DNA from: Phycisphaerae bacterium
GTDB taxonomy: Bacteria; Planctomycetota; Phycisphaerae; Sedimentisphaerales; Anaerobacaceae
Length of the DNA stretch: 59,453 nt
Assembly (NCBI GenBank): GCA_017993835.1
Contig: JAGOLX010000038.1
Coordinates: 1 to 59,453 of the forward strand
Reading direction: 5' to 3'
Shown: in pieces, positions 1 to 8,172 of the stretch
How the letters are laid out: each line of letters opens with the position of its first letter
How positions within the stretch are numbered: the first letter of the stretch is position 1
Position numbers and translations under genes: made by a program
Notes under the pieces: model-generated
What the model saw: the letters and a program-made list of their open reading frames with translations, nothing else
The model's database searches: none
What the model was told of the DNA's origin: nothing

Positions 1-2708
1 TCCGCGGAGACCAGGATCCGGAAATCGAGCGGGAAACCGTCGTAGGACTGGTCGATCTCGCTCGATTCGACGAACGGCTCGGAGCAATGCGTGTGCTGCC
101 AGGCGTCGCCATGATCGAGGGGCCAGACGCGAATGGTCTTGGTGTCCACGGCCTGCCCGAGATCCACCTGGACCCATTCGGTGTGGGCGCCGTCGTCGTA
201 GAGGTTGCTGGTCCAGCCGCGATGCCAGCTTCGCGTGGTGAAGCGGACCCCGTCGGTCAGCTTGGTGATGTCCCAGTTGCTGGCCTCCTGCTCCGGCTTG
301 AAGTTGCTCGACGCAGTCACCGGCTTGTTCAGGGCGACGTTCCAATAGGGTTGCGGGCCGGGCAGTCCTTCGGACGGCGCAACGGTGTACGTCTTGCCCG
401 CCTCGGTCCCGAAGGTGCAGATCTGGCCGTAGGGTCGCTGCTCGACGGAGATTTCGGGCTTGTTACCCTGGCCGTCATCGATGGCGAGCGTCCGCCCAGG
501 CCAGGGGTTGAGCAGGCTGCACGGCCTGCCCTTCTCGCTGACGATGGTGATCGGCTGGCAGACGTTGTCCTTCTTCATCGCGGAGACGAGGAATGCCCCA
601 TTCGCACGGATCGTGACGAACTTGGCCTCCGGGTAATGCCAGCAGGGGAACAGACGCAGGAAACCCTCCTGGCTCTGCAGGAGCATGGCATTGATGCCTT
701 CCGCGACGCCGGCGCCCTCGACGTTGCCGCCGCCACTGCGGAAGTTGTTCACGCCGATGCTGCGGAAGTAGCCGCGGCATCGTCGGATGATCTCCGGCGG
801 GTGGTGGGCAAGACGGGCGGCCATGGAGAAGATCTGCGGCGGATTGTTCAGCCACTCGACGTAGTACTGCGGCTTGACGATCAGCGTGTTGCGGGCCACC
901 GACAGCAGCTTCGGGTCGGAACTCAGGCCCACCTGCTCGCCCGGAAAGACCGGATAGAGCACCCAGTCCTGCTCGGTCAGGAAGGGATTCAGGGTCGCCT
1001 CGCTCCAGGCGAAGACCTTCCGGCCGTAGGCGTGGCTCATCGGGTACTCCGCCATGTTCACGAGGAAATCCTTCCAACGGGCGATGTCCGCGTCGCTGTA
1101 GCCGGTGTCCACGCCCGCGGCCTTCAGCGCCTGCGTCATGTCGATCATGCCCTGGTAGAACCGTCGAAGGAAGGCCAGACCGGTGATGCCGTTGTAGTTG
1201 TCGTTCGCGGAACCTTCCATGGGCTTGCTGTCCACGATCACGTACCGCGGCGTGCCGTTCGGACGGGTCTCCTTGTTCTTCTGGAGGTCGCTGTCCCAAT
1301 AGGCGGCCACGTCCTTGAGGAACGGGTACATGGTCTTGAGCCATTCCAGATCGTGAGTCATGTAGTAGCGGGTAATCAGGTTCAGCGAAGCCTCGACCGC
1401 GTGGGTTCGCTGGCCCAGGGTAACCGGCTCGTTCAGGTGCCCCGGCGCGGTCGCGATGAAGAAGAGCGTGCCCGGAAGCCCGGCGGCCTTGGCCTGTCTC
1501 TGGCCGAAGACGTTCGCCTCCAGGACCGTCCGGTCGTACGGCTCGGAAAGGTCCACCCGGTTCGTCGAGTATGCTCCGTAGAACAGCGCCTCGTTGTTGT
1601 AGTTCCAATGGTAGTCTCCGCCCCAGGGGACGCTGTCGTTGACGGGGAATCCATTGCAGCCGACGGGGTATTTGCCGACGCGGACGCAACAGCCGAAGAC
1701 GTACATGCAGCCGTAGTAGGTCCGCTCGATGATCGGCTCGGCATCCAGGCGGACGTAGGATCTCCGCCAGTAGGCGTCCCACCAGGCGCGATGGGCCTGG
1801 ACCTGTTCCTCGACCTGGGCCCGCGTCAGGGCCATCAGAGCGGCCATCGCCTCCGGCTTGGGATCGGCGGGGTCCATCGTGATCGGCAGGCCGGTGCTGT
1901 GGACCTTGGTAACGACCAGCAGGGTCCGACCGGGCTCGACGGCGAGCAGTTGGGCCGCTTTGACCTGCAGGTCGTTCTTGTCGTAGTCGATGGCGGTGTC
2001 GATCTCGGTCTTGCACTCGGCGTCGAAGGGCCGGGTGGCCGAGACCGCCCACATGCGAAACTGCTTGCTGCCGAAGTCGTTGTGATCGGGTGGAACGTGC
2101 GTCTTGCGGCTGGCCCACGTCACAATCGGGCTCTCCGTGTCGAGCCCGGCGGCCACCTCGAACGGCTCGGCCCGAACGGCAAATTGGTCGGCGCACGTCT
2201 CGATCCGCAACACGAGCGGCTTGGCGCCCCGATGCTCGATCCAGTTCACCAGGATGTTGTCCGACTCGTGCGGCACCACCGAACGGATCAGGGTGACTTC
2301 CTGGTCCTTGGTCAGCGTCGTGGTCACCTCGGCATGGTGCATGTCCACCGACTGCTGGAACTTGGCGCCCGCCATCTCCGGCATCACGAGGTTCACGTAC
2401 CCCGCCAGGACGTTGCTGCTCTGCTTGAGGGCCTTGTCGGCGCACTTGTCCCGCCAGAAATCGGTCTTGCCCAGATGGAAGGTCATGCACTCGGGCATGC
2501 CCGAGAGGGTCGCCATGAGATTGCCGTTGCCCATCACGGGGAAGGCATCCATGACCGCATAGGTGGAGACCGACGCCGCCAGCTTGGGCTCCGTGCTTGG
2601 GGTGACACAGCGGTCCAGGATCATCTTCACCTCATCTTGATCCGCTCCCAAGGCGACCACGGCCGGCAGCAGACAGATCGAGGCAAGGATGCAGCAGTTG
2701 TTTCTCAT
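1..2708 (-). CDS. GH95-like secreted glycosidase with C-terminal discoidin domain (3' end cut by window edge)
   Basis: The frame opens at ATG 2708 after an AGGAG ribosome site about 6 bases upstream and stays open to the left edge (902 codons visible, no stop). Residues 1-21 are a signal peptide ending near ALGA. The middle resembles the six-hairpin fold of GH95 alpha-fucosidases/galactosidases: around residue 365 the motif DYHWNYNNEA lines up with the DYHxNxN motif that carries the two catalytic asparagines, and a later stretch (INAMLLQSQEGFLRLFP) matches the conserved C-terminal part of the family. The acidic catalytic region is poorly recognisable, so substrate is open. The last visible part (from about residue 800, KPVTASSNF onward) is an F5/8 type C (discoidin) sugar-binding domain. 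Likely periplasmic or secreted polysaccharide degradation. It diverges from the HAF-repeat gene. Confidence 0.75.
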   Translation of the reverse strand, partial: MRNNCCILASICLLPAVVALGADQDEVKMILDRCVTPSTEPKLAASVSTYAVMDAFPVMGNGNLMATLSGMPECMTFHLGKTDFWRDKCADKALKQSSNVLAGYVNLVMPEMAGAKFQQSVDMHHAEVTTTLTKDQEVTLIRSVVPHESDNILVNWIEHRGAKPLVLRIETCADQFAVRAEPFEVAAGLDTESPIVTWASRKTHVPPDHNDFGSKQFRMWAVSATRPFDAECKTEIDTAIDYDKNDLQVKAAQLLAVEPGRTLLVVTKVHSTGLPITMDPADPKPEAMAALMALTRAQVEEQVQAHRAWWDAYWRRSYVRLDAEPIIERTYYGCMYVFGCCVRVGKYPVGCNGFPVNDSVPWGGDYHWNYNNEALFYGAYSTNRVDLSEPYDRTVLEANVFGQRQAKAAGLPGTLFFIATAPGHLNEPVTLGQRTHAVEASLNLITRYYMTHDLEWLKTMYPFLKDVAAYWDSDLQKNKETRPNGTPRYVIVDSKPMEGSANDNYNGITGLAFLRRFYQGMIDMTQALKAAGVDTGYSDADIARWKDFLVNMAEYPMSHAYGRKVFAWSEATLNPFLTEQDWVLYPVFPGEQVGLSSDPKLLSVARNTLIVKPQYYVEWLNNPPQIFSMAARLAHHPPEIIRRCRGYFRSIGVNNFRSGGGNVEGAGVAEGINAMLLQSQEGFLRLFPCWHYPEAKFVTIRANGAFLVSAMKKDNVCQPITIVSEKGRPCSLLNPWPGRTLAIDDGQGNKPEISVEQRPYGQICTFGTEAGKTYTVAPSEGLPGPQPYWNVALNKPVTASSNFKPEQEASNWDITKLTDGVRFTTRSWHRGWTSNLYDDGAHTEWVQVDLGQAVDTKTIRVWPLDHGDAWQHTHCSEPFVESSEIDQSYDGFPLDFRILVSA

Positions 2709-2840
2709 GTCGAACTCCTCTTGTGTACCCGGCAAATCCCAGACCCAGCGACGCGAGCGGCGTAACGGATCCGCACCCAAGGACAGGTCCTTACCGCCTG
2801 CCAACCCCAGATGGCTCCGCGCGGACTTCGTGCATTCCTC

Positions 2841-2870
2841 TATATGCCTTCACGGACCCCTGCTTGTCAA
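2841..2870 (-). promoter_or_regulatory. Candidate sigma-70 promoter for the GH95-like gene
   Basis: On the minus strand a consensus -35 TTGACA (2870-2865) is followed after 18 bases by CATATA (2846-2841). This leaves a leader of roughly 125 bases before the ATG at 2708. Position and -35 match are good; the -10 is imperfect. Confidence 0.45.
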
Positions 2871-2988
2871 GGAACTTGTGGTCAGTCGCCACTTCGAAGC
2901 GCACAACCCGCCGGAATCGAGGGGAATTCGCCGCGCGATCCCCCACGTCGAGGGAGCATCCCCGTGATCACAAGGTTCAGAGTGGGTT

Positions 2989-3016
2989 CCCCAAACGCGA
3001 TGCACCGCGTTTGGGG
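2989..3016. repeat. Perfect 11-bp stem-loop between divergent genes
   Basis: CCCCAAACGCG (2989-2999) and its exact complement CGCGTTTGGGG (3006-3016) enclose a 6-base loop. It lies upstream of both the GH95-like gene and the HAF gene, so it cannot be an ordinary terminator of either. It could be an operator or a REP-like palindrome. The rest of 2709-3186 holds no convincing gene. Confidence 0.6.
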
Positions 3017-3099
3017 TCCCAGTTCCGCCATCAGGCGGCTCAAGACCGCGTAAACGCGGAACTCCAAACGGCCGCCTTTCTTCTTCGCAGGAGATCTTG

Positions 3100-3105
3100 T
3101 ATAAT
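3100..3105 (+). promoter_or_regulatory. Candidate -10 box upstream of the HAF gene
   Basis: A consensus TATAAT preceded by TG sits 82 bases before the proposed GTG start at 3187. The corresponding -35 (TTTCTT, about 3077) is weak. Confidence 0.35.
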
Positions 3106-3186
3106 CCAGGTCGCGGCAGCACCTGGACGAGAATCGAGGGGTTGTGGGCGGCGATACGCCGACTGCCCGCTGGGAAAGGACGCGCG

Positions 3187-4275
3187 GTGACACACCTGAG
3201 AAGGCGGAAGATCCTGGCTGCGGTTTCCGTAGCGGCGTTCCTGGCCATCGGGTACCTGGTTTGGCGCCTCTGGTCGTCGCCGGCCTTGTACCGCATGACC
3301 ATCCTGCCCTCCCTTGGCGGACGGTACACAGAGCCCTATAGCCTGAATGATCTTGGTCAAGTCGTCGGAATGGAGCAAGTATCCACCGCCGATCAGCGCA
3401 TCTTCCTCTGGGATCGTCGGACCGGCATCCAGGACCTCGGCCGGGCAACCGGAGATCCACTCATCATCAACAACGCGGGACAAGTCGCCGGGACCATGAT
3501 GGTAGATCCCAACCACCGCGAGGCCTTCCTATGGGAGCCAGGCAGAGGCAGAACCATGCTCGGCACACTTGGGGGCAGGATGAGTATCGCCGAGGCAATG
3601 AACAATCACGGGCAAATCATCGGGCTCTCCCAAAACGCCCCTGGCTCCCTGCGTGCCTTCCTCTGGGATGGGGAGACAGGCATGAGGGAGTTGACCGCCC
3701 CCGATGGGAGTCGCTGCGACCCGGTGAGCATCAACGATGCCGGACAGATTCTCGTGATGGCGTTCAAGAAGCCACGAGTAATGCCCGGCCCGTGGTTTCT
3801 TCTCGACCCGAACGGATCGAGACCGCTCGATACGATCCCGGCGGACGCCTGGCTCACCAGCATCAACACAGGCTCCTGCATGATCGGCGTCGAGAGAGCC
3901 AGCGGTACCCTGCCTTGCTTGCTCCTCGGGGACGGACAGGGAACCTGGAGACGCCTGTCCCCCATGAACAGCCACGGCAACATGACCAGACTCAATGACA
4001 GGAACCAGATCGCCTTCACGGAGTTCACTCGCAGCCGATGGAAGGACCTGCGCGACCGGCTCTTCCGCCCGCGTTTCCCTCGTGATGAGACAGCATCCTA
4101 TCTCTGGGACCCGGCTCGCGGGCGAATCTCGCTCGATAGGTACGTACGCGGCATGGATCAGTTCCTCGTCGTGGACCTGAACAACGAGGGCTGCATCGTG
4201 GGGATAGCCGAGACCGAAGATGGCAGCACCCGGTCGGTCCTGCTGGAGCCGATCCCAGAGCGTTGGGGCAAGTGA
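3187..4275 (+). CDS. HAF-repeat membrane-anchored extracellular protein
   Basis: I chose GTG 3187 because GGAAAGGA lies just upstream and because the N-terminus then reads as a short basic stretch followed by a hydrophobic anchor (residues about 7-24). An in-frame ATG at 3097 would add 30 residues without signal character and would start at the -10 box. The 362-residue product contains several HAF-type repeats, each with a pattern like AFLW(D/E)...G...LG followed by an (A/S)(I/M)N(N/D)xGQ(V/I)xG motif (for example IINNAGQVAGT, AMNNHGQIIGL, SINDAGQILVM). Such proteins are predicted to form a beta-propeller-like extracellular domain; no enzymatic function is known. Expected on the outside of the cytoplasmic membrane. 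Confidence 0.75.
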   Translation: MTHLRRRKILAAVSVAAFLAIGYLVWRLWSSPALYRMTILPSLGGRYTEPYSLNDLGQVVGMEQVSTADQRIFLWDRRTGIQDLGRATGDPLIINNAGQVAGTMMVDPNHREAFLWEPGRGRTMLGTLGGRMSIAEAMNNHGQIIGLSQNAPGSLRAFLWDGETGMRELTAPDGSRCDPVSINDAGQILVMAFKKPRVMPGPWFLLDPNGSRPLDTIPADAWLTSINTGSCMIGVERASGTLPCLLLGDGQGTWRRLSPMNSHGNMTRLNDRNQIAFTEFTRSRWKDLRDRLFRPRFPRDETASYLWDPARGRISLDRYVRGMDQFLVVDLNNEGCIVGIAETEDGSTRSVLLEPIPERWGK

Positions 4276-4416
4276 TCCACAGAGAGGGCAAGCCGCCGGG
4301 TCTCTGGTGAGTTGTGACAGACAAGTTCGGTAGTGCGTACCACCGCTTTGGCGGACTTCGTTCGCTTGGCTCGGAGTTCCTTCAGGTGACAGTACAGTAA
4401 TGTAGCCCAGCCGCCT

Positions 4417-4470
4417 CCGGCTGGGATCACCCCCGGGCTGAGATCACCTCCCGGCTGGGATCACCCCCGA
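4417..4470. repeat. Three imperfect tandem units (GGCTGGGATCACC type)
   Basis: Units at about 4417-4435, 4436-4451 and 4452-4470 share GGCTG(G/A)GATCACC. The first and third are identical over 19 bases. No coding role seen. Confidence 0.6.
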
Positions 4471-4524
4471 GGGCGGGGGTGCCACATGGTTCGATTGCCG
4501 ATCTTGCTCGCCAAAACTCATCAG

Positions 4525-4545
4525 GGTGCGTGGTACGCACCCTAC
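4525..4545. repeat. 21-bp palindromic repeat, copy 1
   Basis: The core is GGTGCGT-GGT-ACGCACC followed by CTAC. It is identical over 21 bases to 11391-11411. It is a REP-like palindrome and both copies are extragenic. Confidence 0.75.
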
Positions 4546-4602
4546 GAAGAGACTGTACGAGAGACTGCCGGGCCATCGCGCATGGGTATGGCGGAGCGGC
4601 TT

Positions 4603-4671
4603 GTAGTGTGCCCGCAAGGGCATATCCTCTCGCATCCGAAGAAGATAGCGCCTCACGGCGTCACTACGAAC
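4603..4671. repeat. Dispersed repeat with GTAGTG/CACTAC ends, copy 1
   Basis: It starts GTAGTG and ends CACTAC, with an inner AAGGGCA-ATCCTC block and CTCACGGCGTCACTACGAA at the end. The reverse complement of 38237-38302 matches it along most of its length, best over the last 20 bases. Confidence 0.6.
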
Positions 4672-4826
4672 TGCTGCACTACCCTGTGGCCATGCGATGT
4701 TCACATCCGCACGCAATGGCGAGACGCGAGCTGGTTAGTTTCTTGCGTGAAGTGGCGTTTCTCTGGTCTAATGGCCGCCGGTATGATGCGCTAGAATCGT
4801 CGGCCAACTGCATTTAGGAGAATGCC

Positions 4827-6818
4827 ATGAACCGGATCGTGCTGCATTTGTGCGTCGCCCTCTTGAGCGTCGTCCTGTGCTCGACAACGCTCGGTCAAGT
4901 CCAACTGACCGTCCGCGCGGACCAGCCGGGGGCGAAGATCAGTCCCACGATGTTCGGCATCTTCTTCGAAGACATCAACTTCGGCGCCGACGGCGGGCTC
5001 TACGCCGAGCTGGTCAAGAACCGCGCGTTCGAGTTCCCCGAGCCGTTGATGGCCTGGAGCGAGGTCAAGCCGGAGGGAGCCAGTGGCGTGGTCGAGGTCC
5101 TGAACCAGGACCCGTTCAACGCCGCCAGCCCGCACTACATCCGCATCAAGGCCGAGGCCGCCGGCTACGGCGTCGTGAACGAAGGTTTCGCCGGGATGGG
5201 CAGCAAGAAAGGCGAGGAGTACGTGTTCTCTGCCTATGGCCGCGACGCCACGCGCAAAGCCGTACTGCGCGTCGAGTTGGTCGCCCCAGGTGGGCAGGTC
5301 CTGGCAAAGACCACGGTGAAGGGATTCGGCGCCGGTTGGGCGAAGAAGTCCGCGACCCTGCGACCCTCCGCGACGGAGGCCAAGGCCCGACTGCAGGTCC
5401 TCCTGGACGCGCCCGGCTCGGTGGACCTCGACCTGATCTCGCTGTTCCCTGACGGGACCTGGAAGGACCGTCCCAACGGCCTGCGGGCCGACCTCGTGCA
5501 GTGGCTCGCGGACCTCAAGCCCGGCTTCCTGCGTTTCCCCGGCGGTTGCATCGTCGAGGGTCGCTACCTCAGCACGCGGTACCAGTGGAAGAACACGATC
5601 GGCAAACCCGAGGACCGCAAGCTCATCATCAACCGATGGAACGACGAGTTCAGGCACCGCCCGGCTCCCGATTACTTCCAGACCTTCGGTCTGGGCTTCT
5701 ACGAGTACTTCCTGCTCTGCGAGGACATCGGCGCCGAGCCCATGCCCATTCTCAACTGCGGCATGGCCTGCCAGTTCAACTCCAGGGAGCTTGCCCCGCT
5801 CGACGAGCTCCAGCCGTACATCCAGGACGCCCTCGACCTGATCGAGTTCGCCAATGGTCCCGCCACCAGCACCTGGGGCGCCAAGCGGGCCGAGATGGGC
5901 CATCCCAAACCGTTCAACGTCAAGTACCTCGGCGTCGGCAACGAGCAATGGGGACCGCAGTACATCGAGCGGTATGTGCCCTTCGTCAAGGCCCTCAAGG
6001 AGAAACACCCCGAAGTGCAGTTGATCGGCGCCACCGGCTCCGACCCCCAGATCTTCCCGAATGGACCCGCGGAAGTCGAGTTCCTCCAGAAGAAGCTCAA
6101 GGAACTCAGAGCCGACATCATCGACGAGCACTTCTACCGAAACCCCGACTGGTTCCTGGACAGCGCGGGCCACTACGACAGTTATGAACGAAGCGGCTCG
6201 AAGGTGTTCGTGGGCGAGTACGCGGCTCAGAGCGTGGGCGTCGCCAGTCCCAACAATCGCAACAACCTCAAGTGCGCCCTGTCCGAAGCGGCGTTCATGA
6301 CCGGCCTGGAGCGTAACGCAGACCTGGTCACCATGAGTTGCTACGCGCCGCTGTTCGGACACCTGGACCGCTGGCAGTGGACGCCGGACCTGATCTGGTT
6401 CGACAACCTCCAGTCCTATGCCACGCCGAACTACTACGTCCAGCAGCTCTTCAGCCGCAATCGCGGCGATACCCTGCTGCCCGTCGAGATCACCGGCCAG
6501 GAGCCGCCGTCCAGCAAGCAGCCGGGCCTGTACGTGACTTCCAGCCGGGATGCCAAGCCGGAAGACATCATCCTGAAAGTGGTGAACAGCGCCGCGGAGC
6601 CCAGAGCAGCGTCTATCAAGATTGAGGGTGTCCGGCGTCTCGGACGCCGAGGCATAGCGACCGTCCTGGCGGGCGAAAAACTCACCGACGAGAACTCGCT
6701 GGCCGAGCCGAAGAAGCTGGCCCCGGTCATAAGTCAATTGAATGGCGTGAGCACATCGTTCGCGCACACGTTCCCGGCCTATTCGCTGACGGTGCTTCGC
6801 TTGCAGACACTGAGGTAG
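4827..6818 (+). CDS. GH51 alpha-L-arabinofuranosidase, secreted
   Basis: This enzyme removes terminal alpha-L-arabinofuranosyl groups from arabinoxylan or arabinan. The 663-residue product has a signal peptide (residues 1-23, cleavage near TLGQ). The GH51 N-terminal motif (ISPTMFGIFFEDINFGADGG, about 39-58) is followed by an inserted carbohydrate-binding-like beta domain (about 85-205), a TIM barrel (LKPGFLRFPGGCIVEGRY at 230), the acid/base Glu in GVGNEQWG (E373), the nucleophile Glu in VFVGEYAAQ (E464), and a C-terminal beta sandwich. The start has a TAGGAG site 8 bases upstream. It converges on the GH130 gene with a 59-bp gap, so it is not part of the mannan operon but probably shares its hemicellulose diet. 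Confidence 0.93.
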   Translation: MNRIVLHLCVALLSVVLCSTTLGQVQLTVRADQPGAKISPTMFGIFFEDINFGADGGLYAELVKNRAFEFPEPLMAWSEVKPEGASGVVEVLNQDPFNAASPHYIRIKAEAAGYGVVNEGFAGMGSKKGEEYVFSAYGRDATRKAVLRVELVAPGGQVLAKTTVKGFGAGWAKKSATLRPSATEAKARLQVLLDAPGSVDLDLISLFPDGTWKDRPNGLRADLVQWLADLKPGFLRFPGGCIVEGRYLSTRYQWKNTIGKPEDRKLIINRWNDEFRHRPAPDYFQTFGLGFYEYFLLCEDIGAEPMPILNCGMACQFNSRELAPLDELQPYIQDALDLIEFANGPATSTWGAKRAEMGHPKPFNVKYLGVGNEQWGPQYIERYVPFVKALKEKHPEVQLIGATGSDPQIFPNGPAEVEFLQKKLKELRADIIDEHFYRNPDWFLDSAGHYDSYERSGSKVFVGEYAAQSVGVASPNNRNNLKCALSEAAFMTGLERNADLVTMSCYAPLFGHLDRWQWTPDLIWFDNLQSYATPNYYVQQLFSRNRGDTLLPVEITGQEPPSSKQPGLYVTSSRDAKPEDIILKVVNSAAEPRAASIKIEGVRRLGRRGIATVLAGEKLTDENSLAEPKKLAPVISQLNGVSTSFAHTFPAYSLTVLRLQTLR

Positions 6819-6877
6819 AATCCGAGGCGCCCTCGCGACACAAGGCCGGGACGGCCTCGCCACTTCGGATTCTGCTC

Positions 6878-8065
6878 CTACGGTTTCGGCATGATGTCCA
6901 GGTTCCGGCGGATCAGTTCGATCCTCTGCTGCACACAGGCGCCCGAACGGAGCGGGTCCGACGGCGTGTTCATGCAGTAATCGACCAGCTTCTCGACCGT
7001 CGTCGTCGCGACGTGGCAGCGAGTGTCGCTGGAGGCATAGTAGAGGAAGATCTGCCCGTTCGGCCGGGCCACCCAGCCGTTGGAGAAGGTGACATTCGAG
7101 ACATCGCCCACGCGTTCCTCGCCCTGGGGGGCGAGCAGGTATCCGCCGGGCTCGTGAATAAGCCGGCTCGGGTCTTCGAGCGAGGTCATGAACGCGTACA
7201 GCACGTAGCGCAGGCCCGCCGCGGTGTTCCGCACGCCGTGGGCCAGGTGCAACCAGCCTTCCGCGGTCTTGATCGGCGCGGGTCCAAGGCCATTCTTGAC
7301 CTCGTTGATCGTGTGGTACTTGCGGTCCTGGACGATCTTCTCCTGACCGAGGACCGCGTGCTCGATGTTGTCCGCGAGGGCCCAGCCGATCCCGCCGCCG
7401 GAGCCGGCGTCGATGAAACCATCCTGTGGACGGGTGTAGAAGGCATATTTCCCGTGGATGAACTCGGGGTGCAGCACGACATTCCGCTGCTGCGGCGAGC
7501 GGGTCTTGAGATCATCGAGCCGCTGCCAGGTCTTGAGGTCCTTCGTGCGTGCGATGCCGCACTGGGCGACCGCGGAAGATAGGTCGCCTCGCGGAGCCAG
7601 CGGGTCCTTGCGCTCGGTGCAGAACAGGCCGTAGATCCAGCCGTCTTCGTGGCAGACCAGACGCATGTCGTACACGTTGACGTCGGGATCGTTCGTCTCG
7701 GGCATCACAATCGGGTAATCCCAGAAGCGGAACCGGTCGACGCCGCTGGGGCTCTCCGCGACCGCGAAGAAGCTCTTACGGTCCGCGCCCTCGACGCGAG
7801 CGACGAGAAGGAACTTGCCATCCAGCTCGATGGCCCCGGGATTGAACGTGGCGTTGATGCCCAGACGCTCCATCAGGTGCGGATTCGTCGCGTGGTTCAG
7901 GTCGTATCGCCAGAAGACCGGCGCGTGCTCAGCGGTCAGCACCGGGTACTTGTATCGTTCGAAGACGCCGTTGTTGACATCAACGGGCCGGTTGGGCCGA
8001 TTGACGAGGGCCTCATACTCCGAGAACAACTTCTTCAATTTGGCGTCAAACTGTTCGTGTGTCAT
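6878..8065 (-). CDS. GH130 phosphorylase, probably 4-O-beta-D-mannosyl-D-glucose phosphorylase
   Basis: It catalyses phosphorolysis of mannosyl-glucose to mannose-1-phosphate and glucose in the cytoplasm. The product has 395 residues and no signal peptide; its length and sequence fit GH130 subfamily 1. It has the family five-bladed propeller pattern: [19 protein letters not shown] (about 75-93), the general acid Asp in NVYDMRL (D133), [20 protein letters not shown] and the basic phosphate-binding residues of that region. It is the last gene of the minus-strand mannan operon, directly after the epimerase that would make its substrate. Subfamily assignment rests on context and length; a beta-1,4-mannooligosaccharide phosphorylase is the main alternative. 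Its ribosome site (GGGGGA) directly abuts a dispersed palindromic element. Confidence 0.88.
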   Translation of the reverse strand: MTHEQFDAKLKKLFSEYEALVNRPNRPVDVNNGVFERYKYPVLTAEHAPVFWRYDLNHATNPHLMERLGINATFNPGAIELDGKFLLVARVEGADRKSFFAVAESPSGVDRFRFWDYPIVMPETNDPDVNVYDMRLVCHEDGWIYGLFCTERKDPLAPRGDLSSAVAQCGIARTKDLKTWQRLDDLKTRSPQQRNVVLHPEFIHGKYAFYTRPQDGFIDAGSGGGIGWALADNIEHAVLGQEKIVQDRKYHTINEVKNGLGPAPIKTAEGWLHLAHGVRNTAAGLRYVLYAFMTSLEDPSRLIHEPGGYLLAPQGEERVGDVSNVTFSNGWVARPNGQIFLYYASSDTRCHVATTTVEKLVDYCMNTPSDPLRSGACVQQRIELIRRNLDIMPKP

Positions 8066-8083
8066 ATTCGAGTCCCCCTTGGG

Positions 8084-8172
8084 ATTTACTATTTACGATT
8101 TACTATTTGCGATTGGATCGTACGCCCGGTCGCAGAACCAAATGGCAAATCGTAAATCGTAAATCATAAATT
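8084..8172. repeat. ATTTACGATTTAC palindromic element, copy 1
   Basis: The left arm (8084-8116) reads TTTACTATTTACGATTTACT and on; the right arm (about 8144-8172) is its imperfect complement (AAATCGTAAATCGTAAATCA). About 30 bases lie between them. It sits between the epimerase and phosphorylase genes. The right arm supplies the last Leu codon and the TGA stop of the epimerase; the left arm ends just before the phosphorylase ribosome site. A second copy lies between gap and pgk. Confidence 0.8.

Larger units (their letters stand above)
4276..4826. other. Intergenic region rich in short repeats
   Basis: No credible gene. It carries three imperfect tandem units built on GGCTGGGATCACC (4417-4470), a 21-bp palindrome also found before the GH5 gene (4525-4545), and a repeat shared with 38237-38302 (4603-4671). 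The last 25 bases contain the GH51 ribosome site (TTTAGGAG). Confidence 0.6.

Noticed and set aside
475-2490. 671-codon minus-strand frame
   Set aside because: Same strand as the GH95-like gene but shifted; Arg/Gly/Pro-rich with no motif.
87-2765. 892-codon open frame on the + strand
   Set aside because: It is antisense to the GH95-like gene, whose frame has a signal peptide, recognisable motifs and a ribosome site; the + frame has low-complexity composition typical of high-GC shadow frames.
4791-6863. 690-codon minus-strand frame
   Set aside because: Antisense shadow of the GH51 gene, which has both catalytic glutamates.
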